Positions 1 to 15,900 of a stretch of DNA of 64,000 nt are shown here, piece by piece. A program made the position numbers and the translations under genes. Source of the DNA: Opisthocomus hoazin (taxonomy: Eukaryota > Chordata > Aves > Opisthocomiformes > Opisthocomidae); NCBI RefSeq assembly GCF_030867145.1, contig NC_134440.1, positions 9,486,001 through 9,550,000 of the forward strand. Direction: 5' to 3'. The notes beneath the pieces are model-generated. The model was given only the letters and a program-made list of their open reading frames with translations, searched no databases and was not told the origin of the DNA. The number at the start of each line of letters is the position of its first letter. Position 1 is the stretch's first letter.

Positions 1-395
1 AAAACAGGGCAAGGTCAGGGGGTGCAGGAGCCGAGGTGGCTGCTCCCCGCAAGCGCGGGGAACAAGGGGGTCTGCAAGGACCCCCAGCAGTGCTCCAGGT
101 GCTGCAGGATTGACGTGGGGGCCAGGGAAGTACCACAGGCCGGTAACCGCCGCACAGAGCTGCTCACGGAGAGCGGCTCATCCTGCAGCCGCAGCTGACC
201 GACCGCTTGGCGAGATACGCGCGCTCCCCAGGCAGGGCACGCTGAGGAAACTTCAGCTGCCACAGTAATTTGTAGAACATTGCTGCTGCACTTACCTCCA
301 GGAGGACTCGTATTTCTCTACCATCATGTTAATCCCTATTGATAAAGCTCAACGCAGACGACAGAGAGAATTACTGATCACTGCTTGCTCTGCAG
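1..395 (+). other. Intron of the EAAT5-like gene (3' part)
   Basis: This is the 3' end of an intron whose donor is outside the window. It ends in the acceptor at 394-395. No exon or repeat was recognised inside it. Confidence 0.8.
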
Positions 396-590
396 CTCAG
401 CCACCCTGCCCATCACCCTGAAGTGCCTCCTGGAAAACAACGGCATCGACAGACGCGTGGCACGCTTCGTCCTCCCCGTCGGGGCCACCATCAACATGGA
501 TGGCACGGCGCTCTACGAAGCGGTCGCTGCTATCTTTATCGCCCAGGTCAACGAATACGACTTGGATTTGGGACAAATTATAACGATAAG
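396..590 (+). CDS. SLC1A7-like: EAAT5-like glutamate transporter, exon with TM7 (partial gene, fourth coding exon from the 3' end)
   Basis: This exon encodes about 65 residues of a sodium-coupled excitatory amino acid transporter, a plasma-membrane trimer that carries glutamate/aspartate inward. An acceptor (TGCTCTGCAG) ends at 395 and a donor (GTAAAT) starts at 591. The exon enters with one base of a split Ser codon and leaves with two. The translation contains the end of the hairpin-1 serine-rich motif (SSATLPIT) and the TM7 signature [10 protein letters not shown], which forms cation and substrate sites in the SLC1 fold. The stretch [24 protein letters not shown] matches EAAT5 better than EAAT1-4 as I recall those sequences. 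Earlier exons lie left of the window. Which EAAT5-like paralog this is cannot be settled from the sequence alone. Confidence 0.93.
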
Positions 591-3427
<2,837 letters not shown>

Positions 3428-3527
3428 GGACCGCTTTCGAACTATGACCAACGTCCTGGGCGACGCTCTGGCTGCTGGCATCATAGCACACGTCTGCGAG
3501 ACGGACTTTGCCCCGAAGCCCCCCACG
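3428..3527 (+). CDS. SLC1A7-like: EAAT5-like glutamate transporter, TM8 substrate-binding exon
   Basis: An acceptor (CTCTCATCTAG) ends at 3427 and a donor (GTAGGT) starts at 3528. One base completes Leu, then 33 codons follow and the exon ends in phase 0. The peptide starts DRFRTMTNVLGDALAAGI. It keeps every TM8 residue that binds acidic substrates and sodium, equivalent to D444, R447, N451 and D455 of EAAT3. The Arg that pairs with the glutamate side-chain carboxylate is present, so this is an acidic amino acid transporter and not an ASCT-type neutral one. The following AH.C..DFA sequence starts the cytoplasmic tail and is again EAAT5-like. Confidence 0.94.
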
Positions 3528-3629
3528 GTAGGTACAGCTTGTCTGGGAGAGCAGGGGAACGCAGGAGAGGGAATGACTGCACAGACACAGCGCGTGCGCT
3601 CACCCAAGAAATTATTTTCCTTTTTGCAG

Positions 3630-3767
3630 GAAGATCCAGCAAGCAGCACAGACAAGTTTCCTTCTGTAGAGACTTCGCATCTGCATCCCAAAGAGAACGT
3701 GATCGAAATGATTGAAGAAACTCTGTTTGACCAGACCGGAGTCCATTACAACATCTGCCAGGTGTAG
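3630..3767 (+). CDS. SLC1A7-like: EAAT5-like glutamate transporter, last coding exon (cytoplasmic C-terminal tail, TAG stop)
   Basis: An acceptor (TTTTTGCAG) ends at 3629, the frame enters in phase 0, and 45 codons precede TAG at 3765-3767. The tail is hydrophilic, rich in Ser and Glu, and ends HYNICQV. SLC1 tails differ strongly between paralogs and carry trafficking and PDZ-binding signals. Human EAAT5 has a longer tail ending in ETNV. The terminal Val here keeps a hydrophobic PDZ-like end, but the residue at position -2 is Cys and not Ser/Thr. The tail cannot be matched to a named paralog from memory. Its membership in this gene rests on splice phase, the clean acceptor and spacing of about 100 bases from the previous exon. 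Confidence 0.85.
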   Translation, partial: EDPASSTDKFPSVETSHLHPKENVIEMIEETLFDQTGVHYNICQV

Positions 3768-4260
3768 ACCACAGCACTCCTGCGCCCAGGAATGGCATCT
3801 GGGTGCTGAACGCTGACCTCGCGACGGCGTAGGTGGATGCTCTGCAAGATAAACGCCTTACCTGGCACCAGTGGAAGAACCCTCTCCCTCCTCCGCTGAC
3901 TGTGGGGCTCTGGCTGTGTGGGGAAGGAGCCCGCTCCTCCCCGCAGCCACGGACACAGCCGCAGCCCGCTGCCTCGACGCTTCTGCAGCAGCTGGGACCT
4001 GAAGGTTTCACGACTCTTATTTTTCAAGCCCAGTTCTTTTCCAACGTTAGGGAGGTGAGCAGGTACTGGAAAACTGGGACTGGACCAGATGGGAAAGCAG
4101 TAGAGACGGGACAAAAATCTGGCACCTGAGGTCAGTAGCCCTTAACCACCGGCCAGGCTGCACGCTGCAAGGTTTTATTTTCTTTACTATAATTTTTTTA
4201 AAATCATTGCTTTTTTTTTTATTACTAGGTCCTCATCTAAAAATTAAGATTAAATGAATT
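3768..4260 (+). other. Probable 3'UTR of the EAAT5-like gene
   Basis: This is the non-coding stretch after the TAG stop. Its last 100 bases become T/A-rich and contain an ATTAAA at 4249-4254, a usable though weaker poly(A) hexamer. Other candidates lie further on: ATTAAA at 4811-4816 and AATAAA at 5650-5655. The true 3' end needs transcript data. Confidence 0.45.
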
Positions 4261-7200
4261 TTTGCCTAGAGCTCAAAATCCAAGTGGGACATACCTGGAT
4301 TTCCCCGCCGTTCCACAAAGCCAGGACAGCTGGCGGAACTGTTCCACTCCACGGGGACAGCGAGACCCGTTCCCACGGCAGGGACGGAAGGACCAGCTGT
4401 ACGCAGGCTTTTGCTGGCTGTTTTACTACAGCGAAACTCATGGACCGGGCCACATTGCAACCGCGTTGGTCTTCCCAGCGACGGATCCATCCCCAAGGTC
4501 AAACTCCCGTTACAGCCTTAAACCCCGGGCCTCCCAGGGCAGCCTGCTCCGCAAAGCCTCTCACGCCGATGGCTCAGTCGCTGAACCCCTCTCTGTCTGA
4601 AATGCCACCTCGCCCCTTTTCTCCCTCCTGCTTTGTCGCTGTGTTGTGGAAGCAGCTCAGACTCCCACTGTCACCACTCACCTGCTCTCCAACCACACAT
4701 TAAGAAAGTTTCCTGTGCATAATCCTTCATGCTGGAGTCAGGGGGTTTAAAATATTTTCTAATTTAGAAGAAACATTAATTCCACCTTTGCTAAATGAAA
4801 AGCAGAAGTTATTAAATATCATAAACCAGGTTTTGCACAAAAACTAGTCTTCTCCTCCCTATTAACTTCAAAAAGCCTTCAGAGAACCAGAGTCATGGTC
4901 AAGGTGAGCTGGAGGGGCTGCTGCTAGCTCTGGCTGCTGGCACTTTCCTCCTAGGTCAGTTCGGTTTTAACGCCGCCCGAAACACAACTGTCCCGCTGTT
5001 CTTCAGTAGGAGCAGCTGAGTCTTCTGCAAAAAGCAAGACAATCACATTGCAAATCACGAGATCTTTGCTGCACCCCAGGCCACCCCTCCCTCCCCGGAC
5101 CGGGGACCCCAGCGCCGCTCGCTCCCACCAGCGGCCTGCACCCCCCAGACACAGCCGGGGCAGTGGCCGGCTCTGAAGCGCGTCGTCCCAGGGTCGCCAT
5201 TTACAGCGGGCCAGACGCCAAGGCTGTTCACCAGACCAGTCCGGACGCCGGCTTTACGGGGCAGTCGCCGGTGCCTGGCAGCGCCCAGGTCCCTCGCGGG
5301 CTGCCCCAGCCAGCACAGGCACCGAGCGGCAGCCGAGAGGAACCCGGCCTTTCACACCCCCCCCCGCCATTACAGAGCTCTGGGCACTACAACACAGAAC
5401 CTCCCTCCTGCCATGACAGGCAGGGCTGAATGTCCCGACAGAGGTTTCCTAGGGCAGCGGTGGGGACGCGGGCTGAGTCTCCGGGCAATCGCCCACACCA
5501 CGGGGCTCTGCCTTCTGCAGGCAGCCGGCTTTTCTCCCCTGCCTCCAGAGGCTGCAGTCCTACAATAACGGCTTCCAACAGCACATCCTCAAGCCCACTG
5601 CGACTGGAGAACAAACTATTACTGACAAAGTGGAATATTATATCTCAGGAATAAATCTAGAGCTGGTGAAACAAACACAACTCCGCGTGGCTTGCCTCAG
5701 GAGCTGCAAGTCCTGTGGTTTATCAGGTGTGGGGAACATCTCGCATCTGGAGAGATCCATCTTAGCAGAGAAGTTTTGATTTGTGAAATCAGCAGCGAGG
5801 ATGTTCTAATAAGGTTAAAAAAAAGTGTCACGTCAGAGACAACACGGCCTCGTACCCTGTGACAAATACAGCGAGAGAGCTTCAGCCACTCAGCAGCCTC
5901 AGGACGGGGCTGTAATCACTTCCCCCTCTAACAGGATAAAACAGGGAAACAAAAGTAATTCAAATGCCCCTCAAAGTCTGTTTGTGGTCTGGTAAAAAGC
6001 GAAGACACCATCATTGATGTGAAAAAGCCAAAGGCAGCAAGGATAATCCATCTTCTTCAGCCGCAAACAGGCACAGAAGAGGCTGCTCAGCACCTTCCAA
6101 CAGGAAAAAGAGATTGTGGACAAGTTGAAGCAGCAGATTTACCGAGTGCCCAAGTAGCCAGGAAAGTATTCACTGCCTCAGCTGATGCCCTTGGGATGGC
6201 ACCACCTCAACCCCACTTGTATTTTCAATAATCTGCTGCCGGGGGGACCGTTTACACCAGTTTTTGTCTGCTGCTCAGCAGCGTCAACCTGCCCACACCG
6301 AAAGCAGGCAGGCACCCGTCTAACCCCAAAACGTCGGCACGACTTTATGTACAGAGTAACAAAAACTTCTAGAAATCTCTTCTGGAAATCTTGTGTCCCT
6401 CAACCACCGAGAAGACCAGAAAGCAGCAGAAAGTCTGGACAAAGCCCCTGGGCACCATCTGAAGGTGCTTTACTCTGCCTGGACTATACTGGGGAGCACC
6501 GGGGCTGGGGGGAGGCAAAGTAACCCACGGTCCACACCGGGCAAATGGGGCATCTCGCTTAGCAAACTGAAAACTGCCTATTCAGCCTGAAAAACGGTCG
6601 AATATGATTAAATCCTCCTGACGGATACCCTGCACCTTCATAGGATTTCAGACTATTTTCCCAGATACCCGTAAGGAAGAAGCTGCCTCTCTCCGTTCTA
6701 GCAACGCACACCTCAATTCACATTTCCACGCGATCAGAGACTGCGCAGGCAGCGCAAGGCACACCTACTGAACAGACAACGAAATCCAGCGCACAGCAAG
6801 AATGTAAGCTCCAGAGCTCAGTTCCTTCCTTGGAAATCGTTCCCCTTACAGATATAAAAATCTCAGCTGACACTGTGATGCAGAGTATGGCTTGTGTCTG
6901 TGACACTGCAACAGCCACTGGGGAAAGGAACTTGGCTGTTACACAACTATTATTTCCACTGAGTAAAACACCACCACAGAAAGCTACTTCCACAAACTAA
7001 AACCCCCGCGAAATATTTCTGGGTTTTGTGGTTATTAAACAAGCGGAAAATGAGCAGCAGCCCCTGGCTGGATGGCACCGCCCAACCCCCGGCAGCAAAC
7101 CCACCTCCTGGGCCACCCGAGCTTCGGCGAGGGAACGGCCCCTCACCCGCGGCGGTGCCGGACCGGAGGCTGTGACTGACCACAGGCGCCAAGCTTACAG

Positions 7201-10200
7201 GCATCGGCATCAGACTGACCCTCGGCTCCAGCGTGAGCTTTACACGGGAGACAGCAGCTCCCTCCCGTAGCCCACGACCACGCTGCCTTCATCGCCAAAA
7301 ACGGGTCCCTGTCTGCGCGATGAGAAGTCTTCCAGAGCACGAATTAGTCTTACGCAGCTGAATTTAGAAAGAAGTGGTGAGTTTTTATAAGGGACTTTCA
7401 ATTCTGTTTTTAGATCTTTCTAGGATTTATGAACAGGGTGGCGACAGCAGCAGCGGAGCACGGTCACGCTGGAAATGCTGTGTGTACGGTCGGCAGAGCG
7501 CTGCCGCCTTCCTGTCCTCCAGACCAAACCCTGCACTGGCCTGGGCTCCACTGAAAAAACAACAAAATATCTCCATGTAGTAGCATGTGGCAAAATAAAA
7601 TATAAAATAAGAAATGTGAAAAACAGCCCAAACCTCCCTTAATTTAAAATGCTATCGGTTTCAAAATTACTCCGTGCAAGTTTCTAGAACAACTTTTTGA
7701 AAATTCCATTCCACCAGAAGTTCTGAAAGTCTTTATTTAAATCTACCAAAACAACAGGCTTCTCTGCAAAAGCAGACTTCCAAAGTAGCTCTAAGTGATA
7801 CACAAGGCTTAGCTACCTCCAGGCTTTTCCCCCCCCTTTTCACTCCCCCTTTCTTCCCCCTGCCCCCCCCCCTTTGTTTCCTTTAAATTAGCAGCACATA
7901 ACCTACACCAAACGCTCCTCCAAGGAGCCAACACCTCCCTAGTGAATGTGTGCTGGGGGTCGTCTGTCTTCACCTCTTCTCTTCTGATTCACTGCACACA
8001 CTTCTTTCCTTAAGAACTTTCTCCATTTGTCTGAAGCTTTGTAGAAAATCTGAGCGAGTCGTTTCGAGCCCTGCTGCAGGCAGGTGCTCCTCACCACACG
8101 ACCCACCAGTTACCACCCCCCTAATAATTCAGCAGATCCTACTGAAGATGTAACGGCACGAGAGCAACAGAAGATGTGGCACGGCAACATCCACGTTCAT
8201 GGTACCATTTGCAAACTGCTTCACAATGAAAGCTCAGATCTACTTTATGAATCCTTCCTCTGCTGCTCCAACGCACCTGCAGCGTCGCTGGGCACGCTGG
8301 ATTCGCGTCCGGACACACCACCACCACGCACAGCAAAGCGGCCGCCCAGCAGCGCGTTACTCCTCAGCTCAGCACGGTGCGGAGATGCCTCATGGGCACC
8401 TTAGCTTGGATCTCGACAAGCCTGGGCAATCCTGCACTGTGTCACATCTCCCGGGGACATTCTCCAGGTTTCCAGCCCAGGGAGGAAGCTGAAACGTCCC
8501 TGGGTGAGACGCTCCAAACCCCACCTCAGGAGACTGCCAGTCTTGTGCAAGCACAGACACCCTGCGCCTACGTGCGCAACGTACACTGACCTTTGGTGCC
8601 CAGAAGTTACACGTTTCATTCAAACTACACAAGTGAGGTCCCTCCAGTCACCAGCGAGAGACGGGCACCTTTATGAGCAGTAAATCTCACATATTTTAGG
8701 AGCAGATGAATTGTCTTCTGCTGTCTCTTACCGATGGGTTTGGACTGGCTGCTTGGATTCTTAACTGCTGGAGTCAGCAGGATGAATCCCACTCCAAATC
8801 ACATGTCTGAGCAGAGAGCTTCGTTTTTAGAATGCTGAGCCTTCAAACTCTGTACGACCAGATTTTGACTTTGAGACATGGACTACCCAAACTGTAGCTC
8901 GACACAGACAGGAGAGAATGATAGGGCTGAAACATTACACCCAACCCAAAACTTGCTACTTCACTTACCTGGCCACCTCACCTCAGAGGTCTTCTACTCA
9001 CCCTTCCTCCTTGCGCAGAGCCACAACAAAACGGGTATTTGGCCATTGTCCTCCTGGTTTCCCTTTCAATACTCCTGAAGTCTTCCATCATCTGCAAAGC
9101 ATTACCTTAAGCCACATGCTGGTGCTAAAGTATCAGAAACCTCAACGTCACAACCCCCACCTTCAGAACGGTGTCTTTTCTTTAGACGTCTTCATTGCAT
9201 TTTGCCGTCTCTCTGCCCTCCAAACGCCAAATCCCAAACCGCTCTTTGCTTTGACAGGCTGCAGGCACTGGAGACAGACAGAACGAATGCTCTTCGCGCT
9301 TCCAGCCGGGCAGACATCTGACGCTGACTCCACAGCTCTAGCCAGGCTGAACACCTCATGATTCTCCTCCCAGTACCAACAAAACACCAACCCTGACCTT
9401 TAGTTGAACATTTCTACTGCTCATCGACTGGCGAGCCTTCCTGAGCTGACTCCACCCAGTCATCTGCTATTCAGAGCTATGAGCTGCTCTTCAAGATCAT
9501 GTTTTCTTCCAACCTGAGCACCAATTTGCATTTCCTGTAGATGAAGACTTAAGGAGGAAATAAAACATTCATACATATCCTTTACAAGCAACAGTTACTC
9601 ACTCGCTCATAACTAAGAGTTACAAAACCAGAAATCTCTCTCTGTACTCATTCACAGCCTGGCTTCTTCAACCAGGTACAACAAACACATACACGGAACT
9701 GGTAAGAACGTTTCTCCACCTATGGACCTGAATAGTTCCACCTTCTGAGTCTGCAATCACACCACCTTTCCCCTCACGAGCTCGCAAAAGCAGCAGCTCA
9801 GCGAGCAGGGGCCAAGTCCAGTCTCCGCGCTGCGACACGGCTGGGCACCAGACACCAGAAATACGGGGCCGAGTCGCACTGCGCCGGGGCGAACCCCACG
9901 AGCTGCTCAAGCAGCCGGACGGGGCATCTCCGCTCTGCCAGTTCTCGCCTCAACAGTGCCAGGCCAGGCGTACAGGGAAAGGTGCAACCCCCCCGTAAAT
10001 GGGCAGGTTCAAAACAACCAGACAGGGACGCAAGAACCCTGCAAACGTGCAGACACAAACCAGCCAGGTCCCTTCCTCCTTTCCCCTTCCCTTCCTCAAA
10101 GCCTCCAAACACACGGCTCTTCACGTAAGCCCCAACGGAAGAGACGCTCTCCCCAGATGATCTCTCTTCTCACCTCCCAGTGCGCGCGCAGCAGCTCTGG

Positions 10201-12667
10201 GCGTTTCTCTGGACCATTTCTCTGTAGCACACCCCCATGTGCAATGGCAAGTGCACCTGGGGCATCCCCACGAGCGAGCTGCAGCGCGCTGCTCCCCACC
10301 GCGGCAGACACCTCGGAAACTCGTCACTGGAGGAACCGGAGCTGCGTGTGCTCCCCCTGCTGCAGCAGACCTAGGCTGGGAGCAGGACGCACGCAGCTGA
10401 GGTACACAGTGTGGTACACACCGGTTTAGCTGTCTGGGGATAACCTGAACCAAGCTTCCCCTCTTCAACTGTTTGTTATTCTAATTACCAACCATTACGT
10501 GAACTAAAATATTAAGTTCAAAGCACTAAAGAGACTGTAACAATTAATCCACACACCAACCATGAAAGATAGGGGAAAAAAAATCAGATTATAATCTCTA
10601 ATGGGTCAGGAGAAAATCAGAAGAATCGGGTAGCACGTACTATCCCACACAAGGAAACCCCAGGCGAAAAAGTCAAATTAAGGTAAGAGCCTAATGTCAT
10701 TCCTTTGCTATTCAGACTCACTAGTGTAACAAGATCACTACTGCCCTGTAGTCTGCAGGCCAGAACCAAAAAAAGACAAAAGTATACGCTTCAGTTAAGC
10801 CCTTGCTTGCAGCTCTCAGATGTCACTGACTTCGTGAGTACCCTCCCTATTGAACAAAAGCTCTTGAGAATGGAATCCAAGTGATGCAAAGTAAAAACAA
10901 GCCAAACAACAAAAGCAGTCTAGGAACAGAGAATTACTCAAGACGCCCAACGCTGGTGCGCAGCCCTTCAGTGATGCACACTGCGGAGTCCTACCATTTC
11001 CTGAGTTACCAGAGGTACCTTCCTACCTGAGGTTATTTCTGCTTTTGCATGGGCTCCTGCTTTAATAAAGAAGTTCAACACCCACTCCACTCCTTAAGTC
11101 CCACGCTCTGCAGTCCTGGCTTTCAAGACTACGGCATCAACTTCTGGAAGCTGAGCAAGGGGCCCAGGGAAAATGGAAGCAGAGGACGCAGAGGCAGCCT
11201 TCTTCCACAGCGACAGTTTGACAGTCTCTTGAAGAAACAGTGCAACCCAAAGAACCAACCTTGGCTCTGAAGTTCTGAAACGTCTGAGAGTTTGTACACA
11301 CTCCCAGAGCGTAACGAGGTGCAGCTCAGTAAGGAATTCTGCACTTCTGCAGAAAAGATCTTTATTTTACAAAGAGCACAGACACAAAGGTGCCTGGAAT
11401 GCTCTGACCGCTGGATCTGGAACTGCACCCACCGTCATTACACAAGGAGATTAACTGTGATCACCATCAGGCTTCAAACACTCGAACAGCAATAACATGC
11501 TTCAGCCAGGACCACAGTAAGAGGAGGGGGAAAAACACCAGAAACAAACTGGGAAGTCCAAGAGGATTTCAGCCACCTTCAAAGCCCCCACGAGCACAGC
11601 CTGCTGCCGGGCGAGTCCAGCCGCTCCGAAGGGGGCTGGGGACGAGACCCACCGGCATCCTGGTGGATGAGCGGTCTGCTACCACCGCCCTGCTTCGTAA
11701 CGAGGGCTCCAGGCTTAGGCGCCTTTACTGACAGAGCGACAGCAACGAGTCACGGGCAGAGAAATAACGGCCTCGGGTAAGCGGGCCTCGGGCCGAACGG
11801 GGCTGTGTGAACGGACGCCTGCCGCTGCGGGCAGCCGCAGACGGCCGGACGCTCACCGAGCCAGGCAAGCCCGCGTGTCCCTCTGCACACACAGCCTCCA
11901 GCTGGTTTTACTCTGTGGCTCCATTAGGAACACCCAGTACCGCAAAGGTAATTCTGAGGACAGTAATTCAACGAGGAGCAGCACAACTCCTTGGCTGGCT
12001 CTGGCCAGGCAACCGTCCCCGCTGCCACTGCGACGCCATCACCAGCTGGACTGCAGAGGGGTTACGCTGCCTCAAGCTGAAAATCCTGGCAGTTCAACAG
12101 CTTTCTGTGCATGTGTGATTCGTTTTGCTGCGTCCTCCACCTACACGACACCCTCACTTCTACTCATGTCCCATCCCCAGGCAGAAAACCACGACACTGC
12201 TCAACCTGCTCAGTGTCAGAGTAAGGAAAGCAGGACAGTTCGGTTCGAAACTAACGGCACATCAAAAGGCTTGTGCCTTTCCATCCCTGCCCTCGTAAGC
12301 GAGCAGAGCTCACCAGCACTGTCCTGCACCGTACCTGGGAACAGGACATCCAAACAGCTTCTCTACACATGCTCACCCCAGCCTGTTTGGAAGAGAGAAA
12401 TCACTCCCTGGCCGTTCCGAGCCTCCTCCCTTCCACACCGCCTGCGTGACAAACCCCGGAACAGCCAGATGCATCAAGATTGCCAAGCTCCCACCACCAG
12501 CCTGTCGCTACATTTTCATAAAGGAACGCGCCACGACGTCAACAGTAGATTGCCAAATCCTGTCCTGGAGCGATCTCCTCGTTCCCAGCCTCGTGCATCT
12601 CCTAGCCAAAGGACACAGACCAAAGGCAGACATAGCAGGTAAAAACAGACCCCCTCATGTCAGCAAC
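4261..12667. other. Intergenic region, no gene recognised
   Basis: About 8.4 kb between the transporter and the first CR1 fragment. Open frames of 60-150 codons occur on both strands, as expected for moderately GC-rich DNA. None has a recognisable domain, conserved splice phases or a neighbouring exon. The left part may still be transporter 3'UTR. A 255-codon + frame at 11875-12642 is discussed under findings. Confidence 0.6.
7824..7884. repeat. Pyrimidine-rich low-complexity tract
   Basis: About 60 bases of almost pure C/T on the + strand, with several C-runs of 5-10. The complementary strand therefore has many G-runs. It is intergenic. Confidence 0.85.
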
Positions 12668-12928
12668 TCCTCGAGAGAATCATCAAGGTTGGAAAAGACC
12701 TCTAAGATCAAGTCCAGCCGTCACCCCAACCCCACCATGCCTGCTAAACCATGTCCTCAAGTGCCACATCCCCACGGTTTTTGAACCCCTCCAGGGATGG
12801 GGACTCCCCCACTGCCCTGGGCAGCCTGGGCCAATGCCCGACCACTCTTTCAGGAAAGAAATTTTTCCTAATATCCCATCTGAACCTCCCCTGACGCACT
12901 TGAGAGCTTCAGTCCTTTGCCACGAGAC
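12668..12928 (-). mobile_element. CR1 LINE 3' fragment
   Basis: The - strand reads as the 3' end of a CR1 element: the GGATATTAGGAAAAATTTCTT-type segment, the cluster of aggctgcccagggcagtgggggagtc with catccctggagg, and GACTTGATCTTAGAGGTCTTTTCCAACC near the terminus. The element is truncated at its 5' end, as most CR1 copies are, and decays before 12930. The same block recurs at 50673-51145, so both copies are probably from related subfamilies. It does not code. Confidence 0.92.
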
Positions 12929-15900
12929 GCCATGAAGCACATGATGAGCCCATCTGACTCACCACACGCGCTCTCCTGCTCGCAGAGGGACCCGAGCCAC
13001 TTACACCCAAAGCCTCCTCGTCACAGCAGTGCTCCACATCCCCGTCACCGCTGGCCGCAGCTCTGCGCACCCGGCTCCTGAACACGCACGTCACTACACT
13101 GCTCTTCACCACGTCTGACCCACGCTCCGTGCAAGAACATTCACACTTCTCGTGCCTCTCCAAAACCCCTCCTCACCCTCATGAACACCTGGGAGAAGGG
13201 TTCGGGAGGGGGACGTTAGTGAAGAGCTACAGCAGCTCTCAGCAACTTCCAGCTGAGGATTTCATAGCACATAAGTGATATTTCAATGTAAGTAAACGCT
13301 GAAAACGCATCCCAAAAAGCTACGAAATCCATAGCATTCCCTCAGCTGACAATCTTCTGCTTAACTTTCCCTACCACTGTCTTTCTTTAAAACAACTCCC
13401 ACCTTAAATTCCCTTTATTTGTAATTATCCAAGCTTATTTAGTGTTATGCAATATCAAATGTTTTACAAAACTCCAGGTAAATAGGAATTACTGCATTTT
13501 ATATGTTTGTAAAATTTAGTTATTTATAAAGAACTTCTCAAAGAAACTCACCAAATTAATGATTCTGCGATAAAATCTGGCACCATCTATGACAAAATGT
13601 ATTGGAACCATTCCATTTACCTCTGTATCTTTAAATCTGCTATTCAAAATTTCAAGTCCATGGCTTTAGAATAATTTTTTAGGGTACGCTTCGGTGCAAT
13701 CAAGCCTCCTTGGTGCACAGCTCCTTGGAAGAAGCTGCAACAGCCTTCACTTCCTAGGTGTGGCACTTCGCAGGGCGAAGCGTCCTGTCTGCTGAAACAC
13801 ATCGCGTAGGACAGCGCGGATGAGGGGGTTGTACCTGCTCATGCCACGTTCCCCTCATACACCGTGCCTGCTGTTTGCTGTTCTCCACTCCTAAGATACC
13901 ACCAAGACTGACAAGTTAACCAATTTCCTACCAGAGCTCCAGAGCTAGTGATGCACTTACGAACACGTCAGTCTCTCCTGTTTCACACTCCCTGGCGCAG
14001 TCCTTTCCTCGCAGGCCTGCTCTTAGCACCCGTTCTTCTTCGGCCACACACACCACACCCTCGCTTTAGCTGAAAATGCGGTCTCTGTCCGCCCCACCTC
14101 AGGGCATCACGAACAACGCCTTCACTTCTTGACCTTTCACGTGTACCTGGTGTTGCTAACCAGCCCTCCCTCCATTAACTCTTATTTTCTTTTAATATTT
14201 TGGGTTGGATTTTTTCCAGTGCAGTTTTTTTTCGCTTTTGCCAGGAACACAGACTGATATCGTACCAGTAATTTTGACTAAGCAGCAGCTCCAACCGTCC
14301 TCCACATCCATACAGCCCACCTCCTAGTCCAGCTGGTTCCCCTGACCAGTCCCCCCAGTTTCGCCGAGCCACCCAGCCGACATCAGGCTCTCCAAGCGTG
14401 TTCCAGTGCATCTTCAAGCAGCCCCAAGCTCAGCTGGCTGATCCCCCCTTAACCTCCCCTTCAGCAGTGCTGGTCTGTATATCCCCATGGGACTACATGG
14501 AGAACAGATCCAAGAACTGATCCAGTTGAAAGCAACCACTGCTGAGGCTTCTCTCTCATTTAAATAAGTTCCTACCAACACTTCTATCAGCACAAAAAAG
14601 ATGATGGTGGAGCACTGGTGTACGATGCTGGAGACTGAAACATTTATAGCGACACCATCATCTAAAACCATATCCAGAACTCACCTTTGAAGTCTGATTC
14701 ACGTCAACAGTGACATCCAATTATTATTGTTAATTTTTTAGGACCTGAACACCTAAAATTCTCTCACAATACAAACCATTTTTGAAGCCGTATCACATCA
14801 CGTCATTTTAATAACCTATGAAGCTTTCACACAGACACGAGAGCCGACAGCGTGGAAGTGCAGCTGGTGTAAGGAATTTCCCAACCCGCTAGCTCCGGTG
14901 CGGAGCAGGAGCCGGACAGGCCCCAGCCGACAGCACGGCTCCAGCAGCAGCAGCGCTGGCCGGCAGCCACGACGATCCCACTCCAGCACATATACTAAAA
15001 CATTTCTGAGCAAAACCATTTCATCCTTGTTCATATTAGGGTGTCACACTTCTCCTCCTTCGGAGTGTACAACAAAAAGTTTGTGTAGAATGAGACGATG
15101 CTCGCCCTCCGCACTGAGCGAAGGGGTGAGATGGCCCAGCTCTCCCACTCGCCCCCCTGCTCCCCGCCCCACGCCTGCAGAGCGCTGTCGCGAACACTCC
15201 CAGACAGAGACACCTCCCGTCCGCCGCCGTTAACAGCCGGCAGCTACGAGACTGGCACTGAGCTATTCTTCGCAGGAGGAGCGTTTCACAAATTATCTCA
15301 CCAATTCCAGAACAAGGTTGTCCTTCTCCCTTTTTATTCTTTCTTGGATACGACCAGCCAGCATTATTCCCTCACCAAACCCAGAAAGCATACCAACAAA
15401 GGAACTGGGAAATTGGATTCCACACAGTGGACACTGGAACTGTTCTTCTGTAAGATCGGTATGTGTGATATGAACGAGGAGAGGCCAAGTTTGGGGCAAA
15501 CATTCCTCCACCAAGGCCACCGGCAGTCCACCAGCACGTGAGGCTCAAACCTGCCCAGCTGAGCGTGCTCTACACTGAGACCGGGAGGGAAAGCACAAAG
15601 CTTCAAAACAAAACTCCATCTCGCACCGCACCTCTTGCCCTGCCTTTGAGAATTACTGTGTTCAAGCAATGTAAGGTGTAAATCAGGCAGAACGCTCCCT
15701 AGGAACTATCGCAGCGCTGGAGACACTGCTGCCCAGGAGTAAAACAAGAGGTGCAAGTCCTTATCAGCCAGCTGAGCGACCGAACAGGGCAAAGACATCC
15801 AGCCTTAACTTTGCCTTGTTCAGAAAAGCAGCGCTTCAGACGCTCGGGCAAGGCTTCACCGTGTTTTATCTGAGCCAGCCCAAGCAGCCAGGATGTCTAC

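Noticed and set aside
12446..12935. Pair of + strand open frames over 12446-12935
   Set aside because: The right part is antisense CR1; the shared phrases with 50671-51102 come from the repeat and not from a gene family.
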